Source: Phycisphaerae bacterium (GTDB lineage Bacteria; Planctomycetota; Phycisphaerae; UBA1845). Taken from it: DNA of 64,000 nucleotides. The position numbers were made by a program, and so were the translations under genes. Location: positions 20,110-84,109 of the forward strand of contig JANQQK010000038.1 of the NCBI GenBank assembly GCA_028289375.1, in the 5' to 3' direction. This document shows positions 17,518-26,027 of the stretch, piece by piece. The notes under the pieces were generated by a model. The model saw nothing but the letters and a program-made list of their open reading frames with translations, was not told where the DNA came from and ran no database searches. Every line of letters begins with the position of its first letter. Position 1 is the first letter of the stretch.

Positions 17518-18117
17518 GACGCCCGTTTCGACGGGATCGCCCGTAAGAGTCGGATTATAAGGCAGTTAGCGCACACATCCATTCTGTCGGCGAAACGATC
17601 ATGGCGAGTCGAGCGGCGTTTCAGACACCGCAAAGGCCGTCGACGCAACATTTCACAGCGGTCCCGAATATCGGACGCTGGCCGCCAAATCCCGACAAAC
17701 CACTGTGAATACAGATGTTACGACATGACTTTTTGCCAACAAAATCTCACTTTCGGGCTTGAATCCGCCGGTCGGCTTCGATATAAACGAGGCAGAGAAG
17801 GGATATGAGGGGAGAGAGAAGCCCTGCCAACGCTCCACGTGAGCGGTCGCAATTGAGCGATTCACAGGCCCCCTCGCAAACTTCCAAGTATAATCGGGCG
17901 ATCGGATGCTCGGTTTCGTTGCCATCGGTTGGCAGGCGAGGCCGATAACATGGGCGGTTGAGCCTTGACATCCTTGACCCTGAGGGACGCAATGGGTACG
18001 ATCGGCATCGCAACACGATGGGGATCGTGTCCTACGAATGGGTGTCCTTCCGAACGTCGTGTTTTCGGGAACCTTGGTAATCCAGACTAAACTCCGCTTC
18101 TCTGGGAGGTAAGCAGA
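17518..18117. other. intergenic region upstream of the dockerin-like gene
   Basis: Six hundred bases with no convincing gene. It must hold the divergent promoters of the UbiB-type gene and the secreted dockerin-like gene. A purine tract GGGGAGAGAGAA at 17809-17820 recurs near the downstream paralogue genes. An excellent Shine-Dalgarno (GGGAGGT) precedes the ATG at 18118. Confidence 0.4.
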
Positions 18118-19395
18118 ATGAAAGCTTCCGTTGCGAAGACTCTTGTATTGTCCCTGGCACTCACCGGCGCGGTCGTGGCCCAGGACACCTTTGAGGTGAC
18201 TATTTCAGGTGATGAGTCCGTTGCAGTCGACGGCACGGTCAGCTTTGAAATCTCTGGTGAATTTACGTCGACCACACCAGAAAACATGGGTTTGGCATTC
18301 TTCTCGATCGACCTTGAGGTTGTTGGACCGCAGGGCGTCGAGTTGAGCACGGCCTTGACGATGGAAACGGGAACGGACGTTCAGTCCTTCTTCGCTCCGC
18401 TTGGTTACAGCATTGATGACACAGGCACCGCAGTCGGCAACGATCTGGTACAGGCCGGTGGCGGGCAGAACACGATCAACAACGATCCCGCCGCAGAGCC
18501 GTTCGAGCCGTTCCCCAGTGGTGCGGTTGTTGAAGACATCGGCCTCAGTGGTCCGGTTGTCCTGTTCGACAACGGTATGCTGACGATTCCGGGTCTTGTG
18601 GATGGCCAAGAATACACTTTGCAGGTGAAGGCTGGCAGTCTGCACGCTAATGCAATCACGGGCTTCGATGGCAACTTCTACTCGGTTGATGCTGTGAATG
18701 TGTCTATCGGTTCGAGTCTGACATTCACTGTCGATGAGTGCGATCAGGTTGCTCCTCGGATTCTGGCAGCTGATGAGCCGGACTCGATCACGGTTCCTTG
18801 CTCGGGCTACATCGATCCGCGTGGTGAGAATCTCACTGCTAGCGAACTTGTGATTACGTTTAGTGAGGAAGTCGTGAGTCTCAATGACACGCCGGTTGCT
18901 GCGGCAGACTTCGTTGTGACTTCGACGGGATCGGCTCCTGGCATCTCCGCCGTCGACATCCTTGATGGAACCTCTGGCGCCAAGTCGGTGCGGATCACAC
19001 TTGATGCTCCACTGCCGATTCAGCAGTGGACGACGATCAAAGCAAACGTTAAGGACCTTTGCGATAACGTGATCACCGATGCCGGCGACCTCGGCAACGT
19101 CGATGAGGAAGACCGTATCGACATCGGTTTCCTGCCTGGCGATATTGATCAGAACGGCCAGACGTCCCCGCTGGATGTCTTCGCATTCCGCGTGATCATC
19201 AACAGCGGACTGACCGATCTGCCTGCCAACGCCTGTTCGGCTGCGACAGCTTTGGACCTTGGCGACATCCGTCGCGATGGAGACGTTGGACCGCTGGACT
19301 TGTTCTACCTCCGTCGTCTGATCAACGGACAGACGGTCGGTGCTCCACTCGTCACGCAGTCGTGGGCAACGGAATCGCTTCCGCCGCGTCCGTAA
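18118..19395 (+). CDS. secreted cohesin-like/dockerin-like protein
   Basis: 425 residues with a signal peptide (about 1-21, cut after VVAQ). Residues 22-200 are a beta-rich cohesin-like region containing NDLVQAGGGQNTINNDP. Residues 215-330 look like an Ig-like domain (LVITFSEEVVSLNDTPVAAA). The C-terminus has two dockerin-like calcium repeats: GDIDQNGQTSPLDVFAFRVI (about 347) and GDIRRDGDVGPLDLFYLRRL (about 382). Dockerins bind cohesins, so this protein may dock onto, or scaffold, other surface proteins. It lies directly upstream of the PEP-CTERM array on the same strand. Assignment of the N-terminal domain is tentative. Confidence 0.72.
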   Translation: MKASVAKTLVLSLALTGAVVAQDTFEVTISGDESVAVDGTVSFEISGEFTSTTPENMGLAFFSIDLEVVGPQGVELSTALTMETGTDVQSFFAPLGYSIDDTGTAVGNDLVQAGGGQNTINNDPAAEPFEPFPSGAVVEDIGLSGPVVLFDNGMLTIPGLVDGQEYTLQVKAGSLHANAITGFDGNFYSVDAVNVSIGSSLTFTVDECDQVAPRILAADEPDSITVPCSGYIDPRGENLTASELVITFSEEVVSLNDTPVAAADFVVTSTGSAPGISAVDILDGTSGAKSVRITLDAPLPIQQWTTIKANVKDLCDNVITDAGDLGNVDEEDRIDIGFLPGDIDQNGQTSPLDVFAFRVIINSGLTDLPANACSAATALDLGDIRRDGDVGPLDLFYLRRLINGQTVGAPLVTQSWATESLPPRP

Positions 19396-19868
19396 GGCGG
19401 TTAGAATGATATGATGCGGTGGCGGGGCGTTCCCCGCGGAACGCCCCGCGACAACCGCACAAGAGAGAAGAGAGAGCGGGATAGAGAGAGATTTGGGAGA
19501 GACAGGCAGTCGTCGACGACGGTTGACTTCTGCTGGTACGAGAGGAAGGGGTGTACGGAGCAGAGAGAGATTCGCTTCTGGGTTGCTCCTGTCGAAAATC
19601 CGAATAGCAGTTTGCAGCAAGATTAGCTGCTTCGATCTGCACGGTGGTCTCGACAGGGTCCAAGCCTGGTCGTGAGGGAAGGAAGCAAGCGTATCCGGCG
19701 TCTCGTGAGAATCGCGACACCGGGAGTTTTTGGGAGAGAGCTTCAACGCCCCGTCCGGGGCAGCAAGCTCAAGACAGGTAAAGACGTTAATTTGGTTTCA
19801 TGCGGAACACGGAGCGCGGCTCCGAGAGGATCCGCGCAGTGGATAATGGAGAGATGGAGGCTTTTGAA
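19396..19868. other. purine-tract leader region before the PEP-CTERM array
   Basis: 473 bases without a gene. It holds a perfect hairpin at 19422-19449, several GAGAGA/GGGAGAGA tracts (19461-19503, 19562-19570, 19731-19740) and a nested hairpin at 19739-19773 (AGCTT outer arm, GCCCCG/CGGGGC inner arms). It may be a long structured 5' leader of the first array gene. The ATG at 19869 has GGAGG eight bases upstream. Confidence 0.4.
19422..19449 (+). terminator. GC-rich hairpin after the dockerin-like gene
   Basis: Perfect arms GCGGGGCGTTCC/GGAACGCCCCGC around a 4-base loop, 27 bases after the stop codon. There is no T-run behind it, so it may be a pause or processing hairpin rather than a true terminator. 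Confidence 0.4.
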
Positions 19869-20465
19869 ATGCTGAAACGTGCTTTGTTTTCGTTGATGAT
19901 TGCTGGTCTTGTGACCGCTGGTGTCAGTGCTGATGAGTTGACCTACGTTGGTAGCAACGGTGCCGATGGAGAGATTCTGATCGACGTCGACCCTGCTGGT
20001 GACGGCATGATCGACCTGTCGGTGTCGATGACCGATGCAGGCGATGGTGTTGGTGGCGGTGGTCTTTCGCTGATCAACTTCACCGGCCTTGATGCCAGTT
20101 CGCCGGCCAACGTTACCCTTTCCGACTTTGTCTGGACGTTCGAAGGCTCCGACAACTCAAACAACTGGTTCACGACCGATCTGCCTGATCCCCAGGCTGC
20201 TTCGTTCGGTCCGGTTGCCACGATCGGCGACGGCGCGACGGTTGAGCTGGCGACCCTGGCGGTTGCGATCACCGGCGCCACGGTTGGCGACACCTTCACG
20301 CTGGCGTTCGGCACCAATAACGGCGCCGTGTCGGATGGTGACCTTCTCGGCATTCCGCTCGAGAACAGCTCGGAAATTGCAAACTTCCGCGTCGTTCCTG
20401 AGCCTGCCACGCTGGCTCTGCTGGCCTTCGGTGGCTTCGCCGCCCTTCGTCGTCGCTCGGCCTAA
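19869..20465 (+). CDS. PEP-CTERM array protein 1
   Basis: 198 residues. Signal peptide (about 1-21), then a beta-rich body with the motifs shared across this array: GVGGGGLSLINFTGL, DFVWTFEG, NNWFTTDLPDPQAASFGPV and SDGDLLGIPLEN. It ends in a PEP-CTERM tail (VPEPATLALLAFGGFAALRR). It is the best-preserved member and the only one with its own strong terminator. Its role is unknown; family logic says exported and exosortase-processed. The start at 19869 is set by GGAGG; the in-frame ATG at 19800 would bury the signal peptide. Confidence 0.8.
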   Translation: MLKRALFSLMIAGLVTAGVSADELTYVGSNGADGEILIDVDPAGDGMIDLSVSMTDAGDGVGGGGLSLINFTGLDASSPANVTLSDFVWTFEGSDNSNNWFTTDLPDPQAASFGPVATIGDGATVELATLAVAITGATVGDTFTLAFGTNNGAVSDGDLLGIPLENSSEIANFRVVPEPATLALLAFGGFAALRRRSA

Positions 20466-20501
20466 TCGGCTTGAAAGCTGACGCGAATTGACGATCAATC
20501 G

Positions 20502-20539
20502 AGCGGGGCCTGCATGATTCATGTAGGCCCCGCTTTTTG
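20502..20539 (+). terminator. intrinsic terminator after array protein 1
   Basis: Fourteen-base arms AGCGGGGCCTGCAT/ATGTAGGCCCCGCT with one G-T pair and a 5-base loop, followed by TTTTT. It separates array gene 1 from gene 2. The stretch 20540-20821 behind it has no gene and must hold the promoter for the next unit. It contains a CCCTGC/GCAGGG hairpin (about 20731-20754) and purine tracts at 20698 and 20811. Confidence 0.9.
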
Positions 20540-20821
20540 TTTCCACACATCTGCGGCTTGGACCGGCGCTGACGGGCGCCACCAACAACTTCCATACCGC
20601 AAGCATCGCGTGGAAATCAGCCGGGCGGACGGGTGAGAGCGTCCAGGCCTCGGCCAACATCTGACACGCCTTAGGGAGGCGGCGTGTTGGTTGATTCAGG
20701 AGAGAGAGAAGCACAACCAGACCGGCAGTGACCCTGCGGCCATCACGCGGCAGGGCAACCCCGACGACCACGATCATCTCTGTCGCTTCGGGGATCACAA
20801 GGCAGGTGTGGGGAGAGAGAT

Positions 20822-21424
20822 ATGACCACGATCAAACGTGGGTGGCTGATGCTGTTGCCACTGTGCCTCGCGCACGGATTCGCACAAGCCGACGCCATCA
20901 TGATTTACGAGCCCGTGGCCGGCGCCATCGTCGGTGGTGACGGACGGATTGAGGTGTCGCGCGAAACCAGCGCGACCATCCGCATCAGCATTATGGACGA
21001 TTCGGTGGATGGCTTCGGCGGCGAGTCGCTGCGCCAGGTCAGCTTCAGCGGATTCGAGTTGAACCTGCCGAAGGACGTGACGGTCGACAATTGGCAGTGG
21101 CTGCCGACGGTCGTCAACGATACGAACGAGTGGTTCACCACAGGCCTGCCCGATCCGCAGGCGGTGGCGTTTGGTCAACTGCTGAACTTCCCGCAGGGCG
21201 CGACGATTCCGATCGCCGAGGTTGAGATCATGATCGGCAAGGATGAAGGCACCGAGGTCGACGTGCTGTTCGGTGACCCGCTGCAGATCGTCGACGCGAC
21301 GAAGACATTCATCCCCATCGGCGACGGGACCGAGAAGGGCCAATTCCGCGTGATCCCCGAGCCAGCCACGCTTTGCCTGCTTTCCGTTGGCGGGCTGATG
21401 ATGCGTTGCCGCCGTGGCGTCTGA
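20822..21424 (+). CDS. PEP-CTERM array protein 2
   Basis: 200 residues with a GGGGAGAGAGAT ribosome-binding tract directly before the ATG. Signal peptide to about residue 23 (FAQADA). The body follows the array pattern: DGFGGESLRQVSFSGFEL, WQWLP, NEWFTTGLPDPQAVAFGQL and FPQGATIPIAEVEI. The tail is IPEPATLCLLSVGGLMM followed by RCRRG, a PEP-CTERM. More diverged than protein 1, with an extra Cys in the tail. Confidence 0.75.
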   Translation: MTTIKRGWLMLLPLCLAHGFAQADAIMIYEPVAGAIVGGDGRIEVSRETSATIRISIMDDSVDGFGGESLRQVSFSGFELNLPKDVTVDNWQWLPTVVNDTNEWFTTGLPDPQAVAFGQLLNFPQGATIPIAEVEIMIGKDEGTEVDVLFGDPLQIVDATKTFIPIGDGTEKGQFRVIPEPATLCLLSVGGLMMRCRRGV

Positions 21425-21478
21425 GTCGCGCCACCCATACAATGGTCGGCGTTCCACAGTCAGACGGGAGTCGCACCG

Positions 21479-22114
21479 ATGTCATCGCGCCTTTTGCTCG
21501 CAAGCCTGATCGTTGTCGGGACGCTCACCACGGTGTCGCACGGTGAGGCGCAGTTGGTTTTCACCGGTAGCGAGGGCTACATTTCAGGTACCGATATCCT
21601 CATTACGTCGGGCCTCGACGGTGATGCAACATTCGATGTCACTGTGTCGCTGCGGGACGTTGGCGGTGTTGGATTCGGCGACGGTGGATTGACGGGGATC
21701 AACCTCGGGTATCCGCACATTCCGGATAACGTTGTCGTCGAAGATTGGAATTGGACGTTTGACGGCGTCGACAATCTGAATGACTGGTTTTCTGACGGAA
21801 TGCCACACCCCTTTGCCATTTCCTTTGGACCAGTGTTTGATATTCCAGCCGGCGGCGAAACGGAATTGGGCTCCTTTCGGGTCGAATACACGGGCAACCT
21901 CGAGCTGTACAACAGCGTCTACTTTTCCATTTCGTTCGACTTGGAGATTTACGACGAGAATTACGATTCGTTTCCCTTCGTCGGCGGCTCGGATCAAGTC
22001 GATTTCTATGTGTTCATGGTCCCCGGCGGCAGGCCTCCAGAGCCCGCGACGATCGGCATGCTGGCTGTGTCGATCCTGCTCCTGCCACGCCGGTCGCATT
22101 CAGCCCATACCTGA
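21479..22114 (+). CDS. PEP-CTERM array protein 3 (divergent)
   Basis: 211 residues; signal peptide to about residue 22. The core motifs are recognisable but altered: GFGDGGLTGINLGYP, DWNWTFDGVDN, NDWFSDGMPHPFAISFGPV and PAGGETELGSFRVEY. A Tyr/Asp-rich insert (LEIYDENYDSFPF) is unique to this copy. The tail is PPEPATIGMLAVSILLLPRR. It starts 54 bases after protein 2 and is probably in the same transcript. Confidence 0.72.
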   Translation: MSSRLLLASLIVVGTLTTVSHGEAQLVFTGSEGYISGTDILITSGLDGDATFDVTVSLRDVGGVGFGDGGLTGINLGYPHIPDNVVVEDWNWTFDGVDNLNDWFSDGMPHPFAISFGPVFDIPAGGETELGSFRVEYTGNLELYNSVYFSISFDLEIYDENYDSFPFVGGSDQVDFYVFMVPGGRPPEPATIGMLAVSILLLPRRSHSAHT

Positions 22115-22334
22115 CCACGTGCCAATCTCAATTGTTCGGATCGACTCTGCCAAACGACATTCATCGTTGTTGACCACCCATCCGTGCGTTACAATTCAAC
22201 AAGATAAGCCGGGACGGGAAATGATTCGTGGGAGAGACGATTCATGGCCCGTGGTTATGCACACCCTAAGGCATTCGTCACGTCTGCGGAATCTGTTCGC
22301 AATTCATCTATTACGATTGAATCGGAGAAGGGCC

Positions 22335-22970
22335 ATGAAACGCTGGCATGGGTTTGCGGCTGTGGCTGCGCTGGTTTGGATGTCGCCGGTGTTGCGGGCC
22401 GACGCGATCCTGACTTATCGCGGAGCGGATGGCATCGATGATCCATCCACGACGATCGTGGAGATGGCCATCGGTGAGGAGACGATGGTCACGGTTGGCG
22501 TGCAGGATACGAGCGCGAATGGGATCGGCGGGGGTGGGCTTGGTTTGATCAATTTTGCAGGTCTTGCGGACAGCGCCGCACCAGAAGTGACGCTGAGCGA
22601 CTGGTATTGGTTCCTCGATTGCCCCTTCGGTTGGGGCAACTGCACCCCATTGCCAGATCCACAAGCGGCCTCTTTCGGCCCAATTATTGCAGTCCAAACG
22701 GGCGGGCACCTCGATCTGGCGCAGCTGAACATTCTGCTCGAACCGTCGGTGACGGCGGGCGAAACGTTCGAGATGAGTTTCGGCACGGTGGATGGCGCAC
22801 TGAGTGACGGCCATCTGCTGGGCATTCCGTTGGACGACAACAGCAACATCATGACGATCCTGGCCGTGCCTGAGCCATCGAGCCTGCTGTTGTTGATTGC
22901 GGCAGCGCTTGGCCGGGGGCGGCCGAGTCTACCGAGACGAGACAAACCGCAACTGCAAAGGTCGAATTGA
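22335..22970 (+). CDS. PEP-CTERM array protein 4
   Basis: 211 residues from the ATG at 22335 (GGAGAAGG seven bases upstream). Signal peptide to about residue 22 (SPVLRADA). Core: GIGGGGLGLINFAGL, DWYWFLDCPFGWGNC in place of the usual NNWFT segment, then LPDPQAASFGPI and SDGHLLGIPLDDNSN. The tail is VPEPSSLLLLIAAALG followed by a longer basic tail. The paired Cys in the substituted segment may form a disulfide seen in no other copy. It is preceded by a 220-base gap containing a GGGAGAGA tract at 22230. Confidence 0.72.
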   Translation: MKRWHGFAAVAALVWMSPVLRADAILTYRGADGIDDPSTTIVEMAIGEETMVTVGVQDTSANGIGGGGLGLINFAGLADSAAPEVTLSDWYWFLDCPFGWGNCTPLPDPQAASFGPIIAVQTGGHLDLAQLNILLEPSVTAGETFEMSFGTVDGALSDGHLLGIPLDDNSNIMTILAVPEPSSLLLLIAAALGRGRPSLPRRDKPQLQRSN

Positions 22971-22971
22971 G

Positions 22972-23589
22972 ATGATGCGGCACATGACGATGGGATTGTT
23001 GCTCGCGGTCGGCACGACCGCCCCTGTCCGGGGTGACGCCGAACTCGTGTTCGAAGGCAGCGACGGTGGCGAACACGGTGTTCTTTTTATTGACTCTGGG
23101 ACCGGCGACTCATCGATCGAAGTGGTCGTAGGTGTGCGCGATCCATCTGGTGACGGCATTGGGGGGGGCGGCATATCGCTCATTGACTTCACCGGACTTG
23201 AAGCGAACGCCCCGGCAGACGTGGAACTTGACGACTTCCGATGGACGTTTGCAGGAGCAGACAATCCGAATAGTTGGTTTACCATGCCGTTGCCTGACCC
23301 GCAGGCCGCGTCGTTCGGCCCTGTGGCGAGCCTCCCACCAAGTGGCACAGTCGAACTCGCGCGGCTGCTTGTTACCGTCGCCGGGTCAGGAAGTAACTTG
23401 GCGTTCAGCCTCAATTTCGGCGATCCCGCTACGGCGTTGGCCGACGGTAATCTCGAATTTCTTCAGATGCCCCCAAACGGGACCCTCGTCAATTTTTGGG
23501 CTGGGATTCCTGAGCCATCCACCCTTGCTCTTCTCGTCATGGGTGTGTGTGTCCCAGGTCGTCGACGGTCCTTTTCGCGTTGGCGTTGA
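22972..23589 (+). CDS. PEP-CTERM array protein 5
   Basis: 205 residues. The ATG is one base after the stop of protein 4, so translation is probably coupled. Signal peptide to about residue 22 (TAPVRGDA). Core: GIGGGGISLIDFTGL, DFRWTFAGADNPNSWFTMPL, PDPQAASFGPV and LADGNLEFLQM. PEP-CTERM tail IPEPSTLALLVMGVCV then RRR. Closest to protein 1 in the core. Confidence 0.75.
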   Translation: MMRHMTMGLLLAVGTTAPVRGDAELVFEGSDGGEHGVLFIDSGTGDSSIEVVVGVRDPSGDGIGGGGISLIDFTGLEANAPADVELDDFRWTFAGADNPNSWFTMPLPDPQAASFGPVASLPPSGTVELARLLVTVAGSGSNLAFSLNFGDPATALADGNLEFLQMPPNGTLVNFWAGIPEPSTLALLVMGVCVPGRRRSFSRWR

Positions 23590-23595
23590 GAAACC

Positions 23596-24207
23596 ATGAG
23601 TTACTCTCGGTTGATGATGATCGTTGTGGTCGCCCTTCCAGCGTGTGCTCATGGCGAAGTACTACTCCATCTCACCGGAGAATACATGCTCGGTGACACT
23701 GTTTTCATCGACCCCCATTTGTTTGGTACCGGACGTGTGACATTGTCAGTGGAAAACACGACCGACAGCAATCTGGCGGGTGGATTGAGTTTCATGAATT
23801 TCTCAAACGTGTCATTCTCAGCAAAGGCACCGATCGTCATCGATGAATGGGATTGGATTTTTCCAGGCTCGAACAATCCGAACAACTGGTTTACGCAGGG
23901 GACCCTCGAACCTCAGGCGGCATCTTTCGGCCCAGCGCTCCTGCTCCCGCCGGGCGAATCGGTTCCACTTGCTGAAATTCAGTTGAGCACCTTGGATCCG
24001 ACAATCTTGGGGTTTGACATCAACTTTGGCGAGCCATCCGGCATTTTCGCAGACGGAGCCCTCGACTTTCTCACGATTGATGAAGGGACGCACAGTATTC
24101 ACGCTGTATGGCATATTCCCGAACCCGGCTCCTTGTCTGTACTCGTTGTCGGCACAGCTTGGCTGTTGCGTCGCCGCGGTTATGCAAATCGCCTCAAAAG
24201 GTCATGA
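23596..24207 (+). CDS. PEP-CTERM array protein 6
   Basis: 203 residues starting six bases after protein 5. Signal peptide to about residue 20 (PACAHGE). Core: NLAGGLSFMNFSNV, EWDWIFPGSNNPNNWFTQGT, LEPQAASFGPALLLPPGESV and FADGALDFLTIDEG. The tail is IPEPGSLSVLVVGTAWLLRRR. Here the LPDPQA motif has changed to LEPQA. Confidence 0.73.
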   Translation: MSYSRLMMIVVVALPACAHGEVLLHLTGEYMLGDTVFIDPHLFGTGRVTLSVENTTDSNLAGGLSFMNFSNVSFSAKAPIVIDEWDWIFPGSNNPNNWFTQGTLEPQAASFGPALLLPPGESVPLAEIQLSTLDPTILGFDINFGEPSGIFADGALDFLTIDEGTHSIHAVWHIPEPGSLSVLVVGTAWLLRRRGYANRLKRS

Positions 24208-24363
24208 CAGGCCACCAGTTCAACGCCTAGAATCAGCGTCGGCGGACTGGGCCTCGGTGCGTGAGGGTCCGGGTCCGATAAGACATCAATAGCTGACTTG
24301 CCGATACAAAGGGCATACCGGTTGGCTGATCGACCACTGAATCATTGAACGCGAGGAAATGCG

Positions 24364-25371
24364 ATGCGATTGAAGTGTTGGGCGTGCGTGTTGTTGGCGG
24401 GCATGATGGCTGCGACGGTGATGGGCCAGGTTCAGATTTCCTATTCGCCCACAACGATCGATCCGGGCGTCGAGACGGACATCACAATCCGCGTGACCAA
24501 TCAGGTCGAACTTGACAGCGGCACGTGCAACGATGCCAACAACGCCAACGCCTGCACTCTGTGCGCGCTCGTGTTCAGCCTATTTACGGATGAAGGACTT
24601 GAGGTGGTCGCCTTTGAATGGGTTCCGACCGAATTCGAGGACGCGCAGGTATGGTTTGTCGATGAAGAACCGCCGCTGACACAGGCGTCGAGCTTTGGCG
24701 AAGGGCTTGATGCCCCCATCGGCACGCCGGTCACACTGGCTGTGGCAACCGTGCTGGCCGACGCATCGACGGCGGGGTCGGCCCTCACCCTTGATGTCGT
24801 CCCGACCCTCGACCGCAAGGGGGCAGACAGCGATTCGGTGATCGCCGACTGCGATTTCTTCGAGCTTATCATCGAGAGTGGTCGCTCCGTGTCGCTCATG
24901 GTCACCGGTTCGTCGGGTGGCGGTGATGATGGCGGCACTGATGGAGGCTCTGGAGGTGGTGGTGGAACCGGCGGTGGCGGCGGTACGGGTGGTGACGGCG
25001 GCATGACCGGCGGCGATGACATGGGAGACGGTGACGACATGCCGGTCGATGACGACATGACCGACGTCGGCGACGGGATGGACATGGGCACCGATGATGG
25101 TGACAGCGGCATGATGCCAGACGACGACATGCCCCCATCTGACGGCGGCGATGGATCGGATTCGGGCGACCTTCCGGGCGATGGCATGGGCGACATCGAT
25201 GACGACATGATGCCCGGTGATGATGGCGGCAACGACGGCAGCAACGATGATGGCGACATGATGGAACCGACGATGCCGGCAGGTCTCTGCGGACCGGCCA
25301 TGATGATGCCAACCCTCTTTTCACTCTTCTCGTTATCGGTTATGACACGACGAGGAGGACGACGCGGCTGA
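24364..25371 (+). CDS. array-related secreted protein with Gly/Asp/Met stalk and Cys-Gly C-terminal anchor
   Basis: 335 residues. A signal peptide ends near VMGQ. Residues 22-180 keep the array layout in distant form: FEWVPTEFEDAQVWFVDEEP, LTQASSFGEGLDAPIGTPV and LAVATVLAD match the W..P...WF....PQA.FG..L order of proteins 1-6, with four extra Cys. A low-complexity stalk (about 185-305) of GGG, DDM and DGG units follows. The end is not PEP-CTERM but GLCGPAMMMPTLFSLFSLSV plus RRGGRR: Cys-Gly, a hydrophobic stretch and a basic tail. That layout is typical of non-PEP C-terminal sorting tags (CGP- or GlyGly-CTERM-like). A surface role is inferred. Confidence 0.68.
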   Translation: MRLKCWACVLLAGMMAATVMGQVQISYSPTTIDPGVETDITIRVTNQVELDSGTCNDANNANACTLCALVFSLFTDEGLEVVAFEWVPTEFEDAQVWFVDEEPPLTQASSFGEGLDAPIGTPVTLAVATVLADASTAGSALTLDVVPTLDRKGADSDSVIADCDFFELIIESGRSVSLMVTGSSGGGDDGGTDGGSGGGGGTGGGGGTGGDGGMTGGDDMGDGDDMPVDDDMTDVGDGMDMGTDDGDSGMMPDDDMPPSDGGDGSDSGDLPGDGMGDIDDDMMPGDDGGNDGSNDDGDMMEPTMPAGLCGPAMMMPTLFSLFSLSVMTRRGGRRG

Positions 25372-25535
25372 CACTCGTCAACGGCGTTCACTTCCGGCGG
25401 ATATAGGCGGGCGTCGTCGTGTGATGCGACGAATGCCCCATGCCGCGCTGCTGCAAGGGCAGCGTGCAAGAAGCGATTGGTGGGTGCGGGATAGGCCACC
25501 GGTCACCGATGCGTTCAGCAACCTGGAGATTTCCC

Positions 25536-25979
25536 ATGAACACGCACACGCAGTTTTCGGTCTTTCTGGTGAACCGTCCGATGGTCGTCGCACAGGTCTG
25601 TCGTGCGCTGGCTGAGGCGAAGGTGAACATCGTCGCGCTGACAATGATGGACGCGATGGAACATGGCGTCATGCGGATCGTCACGTCGGACGTCGAGAAA
25701 GCCCGGGACGCGTTGCAGCACATGAACTTTCAATTCACCGAGGGGAAGGTTTTGTCCGTCGAAATGCCCAACAAGCCGGGTGCGGCTGCGGACGTCTGCG
25801 AGAAGCTCGCAACCGCCAAGTGTGCCATCAGCTACATGTACTGCAGCACGGCCGGCAGCGGCAAAGCGATCGGCATCTTCAAGGTCGCCAATATCGACAA
25901 GGCGATGAAAGCCCTCGAATCCAAGCGCAAGAACAACCGCGACATCAAAATCAAGAAGCGTCAGCCGGCGCGGCGATAA
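25536..25979 (+). CDS. tandem ACT-domain protein
   Basis: 147 residues from the ATG at 25536 (GGAG eight bases upstream). It has two ACT-like units: FSVFLVNRPMVVAQVCRALA (1-75) and VLSVEMPNKPGAAADVCEKL (about 72-130), with a Lys/Arg-rich tail. Stand-alone double-ACT proteins bind amino acids or related small molecules and act as regulators; the ligand here is unknown. It converges on the aminotransferase gene. Confidence 0.8.
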   Translation: MNTHTQFSVFLVNRPMVVAQVCRALAEAKVNIVALTMMDAMEHGVMRIVTSDVEKARDALQHMNFQFTEGKVLSVEMPNKPGAAADVCEKLATAKCAISYMYCSTAGSGKAIGIFKVANIDKAMKALESKRKNNRDIKIKKRQPARR

Positions 25980-26027
25980 GCAGCGCATCAGCCGAGAGCT
26001 GCCGAACATAATTCGATCGTCACTCAG

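Noticed and set aside
20728..20820. Riboswitch upstream of array protein 2
   Set aside because: A CCCTGC/GCAGGG hairpin and nearby complementary pieces exist, but they match no riboswitch class I can recognise, so only the hairpin is mentioned.
24940..25260. Short tandem repeats that might be a CRISPR or VNTR array
   Set aside because: They are codon-level Gly/Asp/Met repeats inside an open reading frame without regular spacing; there is no CRISPR array in the window.
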